A DNA stretch of 64,000 bases from positions 434,001 through 498,000 of the forward strand of contig NZ_JAIOKB010000003.1 of assembly GCF_019898765.1 (NCBI RefSeq), in the 5' to 3' direction. Shown one piece after another: positions 63,030 to 64,000 of this stretch. The DNA is from Sphingomonas yunnanensis. Its GTDB lineage: Bacteria; Pseudomonadota; Alphaproteobacteria; Sphingomonadales; Sphingomonadaceae. Positions within the stretch are counted from its first letter, which is position 1; every line of letters starts with the position of its first letter. The position numbers were made by a program, and so were the translations under genes. The notes under the pieces are model-generated. The model searched no databases. It saw nothing but the letters and a program-made list of their open reading frames with translations, and had not been told where the DNA came from.

Positions 63030-63080
63030 CCACAACACTTCAACAACGGCTATGTCGAGAGCTTCAGTGGGCGGGCACCC
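63030..63080 (+). mobile_element. Possible IS3-type transposase scar
   Basis: One frame reads HFNNGYVESFSGRA, close to the ENGYxESFNGR motif of IS3-group integrase-core transposases, with no extended open frame on either side. Very short, so it may be chance. It lies in the 395-base gap (62831-63225), which otherwise holds no recognised gene. Confidence 0.3.
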
Positions 63081-63225
63081 GATCTGACCGCTTTCGGGTC
63101 CTTGCGACGCGAGTCCGCTCCTTTCACCATCGACGCGGGGCATGCGGGTCTTGCCACGAGCTCGTCGCGCGAGAAGCAGGGCACCGGTGACGAAACGTTT
63201 AGCTTCCTCGTTGCATAACAAGCAT

Positions 63226-64000
63226 ATGATTGACCCGCGGGAGATCGCCGACAGCGTTGAAGCGACGAGGCTGACCAGCCTCCTGAGCCTCAATCTTCTC
63301 GATACGCCCGCCGAGGGCAGCTTCGACGCCGTCACCCGGCTCGCTGCCTTCGCCTGCGGGACGGCGAGTGCCGCGGTCACGCTGGTGGACACCGATCGTG
63401 CCTGGTTCAAGTCGCGCGTCTGCGTCGGCGTTCCGGAGTTGCCGCGCGAGCACGCCTTCTGCAGTCTCGAGATCACGCGCGGCGACCTGCTGGTGATCCC
63501 TGACACGCATCTCGACCCGCGCTGCGCTGCCAACCCGTTGATCGCAGGCGACGGTGCCGTCCGCTTCTACGCCGGGGCGCCACTGATCGTAGCTCCCACC
63601 GGGGCATGTGTCGGGCGACTGTGCGTCTTCGACACTGCGCCGCGAGACGGACTGACCGCGGCGGAGCAGGACTCGCTCTTGAGCCTCGCCGCCATGATCG
63701 TCGAACGGATGGAGAGCACGCGCTATCGCCAGATCGGTCGCATGGCGGCCAAAGTGGCCGACGTCACCTCCGACGCGATCCTCTGCGCCGACGCGGCCGG
63801 ACGAATCACCTACTGGAACGCCGCTGCGGAGCGCATGTTCGGGCACCCGGCGGAAGTCGCCGTCGGCGCGCCGCTCCATATAATCATGCCCGAAGGCTTG
63901 CGCGGCGCGCACGCGCGTGGCTTCGCGCGCGCCGCGGCGGGCGGTGCGATGACGCTCCAGGGCAAGCCGGTCGAGCTGACCGGGCTGCGCGCGGACGGCG
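63226..64000 (+). CDS. GAF-PAS sensor signalling protein (3' end outside window)
   Basis: The first 258 residues are present. A GAF domain (LLSLNLLDTPAEGSFDAVTR, VTLVDTDRAWFKSRVCVG, REHAFCSLEI, FYAGAPLIVAPTGACVGRLC) of the type common in phytochrome-like and diguanylate-cyclase sensors comes first. A PAS domain follows (ITYWNAAAERMFGHPAEVAV, PLHIIMPEGLRGAHARGFAR). The output domain lies beyond the window; a histidine kinase or GGDEF/EAL module is usual. The start ATG 63226 fits the domain boundary, though no strong ribosome site is seen. Confidence 0.8.
   Translation, partial: MIDPREIADSVEATRLTSLLSLNLLDTPAEGSFDAVTRLAAFACGTASAAVTLVDTDRAWFKSRVCVGVPELPREHAFCSLEITRGDLLVIPDTHLDPRCAANPLIAGDGAVRFYAGAPLIVAPTGACVGRLCVFDTAPRDGLTAAEQDSLLSLAAMIVERMESTRYRQIGRMAAKVADVTSDAILCADAAGRITYWNAAAERMFGHPAEVAVGAPLHIIMPEGLRGAHARGFARAAAGGAMTLQGKPVELTGLRADG

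Overview
The window is a high-GC stretch of a Sphingomonas-type alphaproteobacterial chromosome. That reading rests on four observations: seven large TonB-dependent outer-membrane receptors (TBDRs) in 64 kb, many Tat-type or Sec-type exported hydrolases, a PEPxxWA-CTERM protein, and frequent GTG starts with 4-base start/stop overlaps. Taxonomy is inferred from gene content only. No rRNA, tRNA or CRISPR array was seen. The first and last genes run off the window.

Region 1 (1-23.8 kb) is a catabolic supercluster around a LysR regulator (3098-4036). It holds a carboxylesterase, an SSS symporter with its DUF3311 partner, and a DapA-family lyase followed by a three-subunit FAD/2Fe-2S amino-acid (opine or D-hydroxyproline type) dehydrogenase. 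These are followed by a VOC protein, a Rid-family protein, a TBDR with a GH3/PA14 glycosidase, and a TBDR with a SnoaL-like protein and a DUF885 hydrolase. An M38 amidohydrolase, a second DUF885 hydrolase and a PcaF-type thiolase complete it. The same 15-bp palindrome (TTGCG-N5-CGCAA or close) lies in front of five transcription units, so I read most of the cluster as one LysR regulon.

Region 2 (23.8-34.1 kb) holds a PEP-CTERM protein and an operon of a prolyl-oligopeptidase-type peptidase with an acetylpolyamine-amidohydrolase-like deacetylase. A divergent TBDR follows, with an AraC regulator, an HSL-type esterase, a PaiB-type protein and a dicarboxylate-type symporter.

Region 3 (34.3-44.9 kb) looks less GC-rich. 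Its core is a sulfatase unit: a sulfatase, its formylglycine-generating enzyme, a large TBDR and a second sulfatase. Next to it is another TBDR, transcribed with or just after a split ModE/molbindin pair. Region 44.9-45.8 kb contains a broken HNH-like gene.

Region 4 (45.8-56.3 kb) begins with a YfiR-like/TBDR/chemoreceptor trio. It continues with what I consider the most interesting system: a five-gene operon resembling the Pseudomonas Fap functional-amyloid export system. The operon has a Ser/Asn/Thr/Asp-repeat subunit, a small second subunit with a matching C-terminal motif, a C39 peptidase, an exported accessory protein, and a coiled-coil plus beta-barrel outer-membrane protein. A LuxR-type regulator sits just upstream.

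Region 5 (56.7-64 kb) has a TBDR, an M28 metallopeptidase and a POT-type peptide transporter, which together suggest oligopeptide use. A possible transposase scar and the start of a GAF-PAS sensor protein follow.
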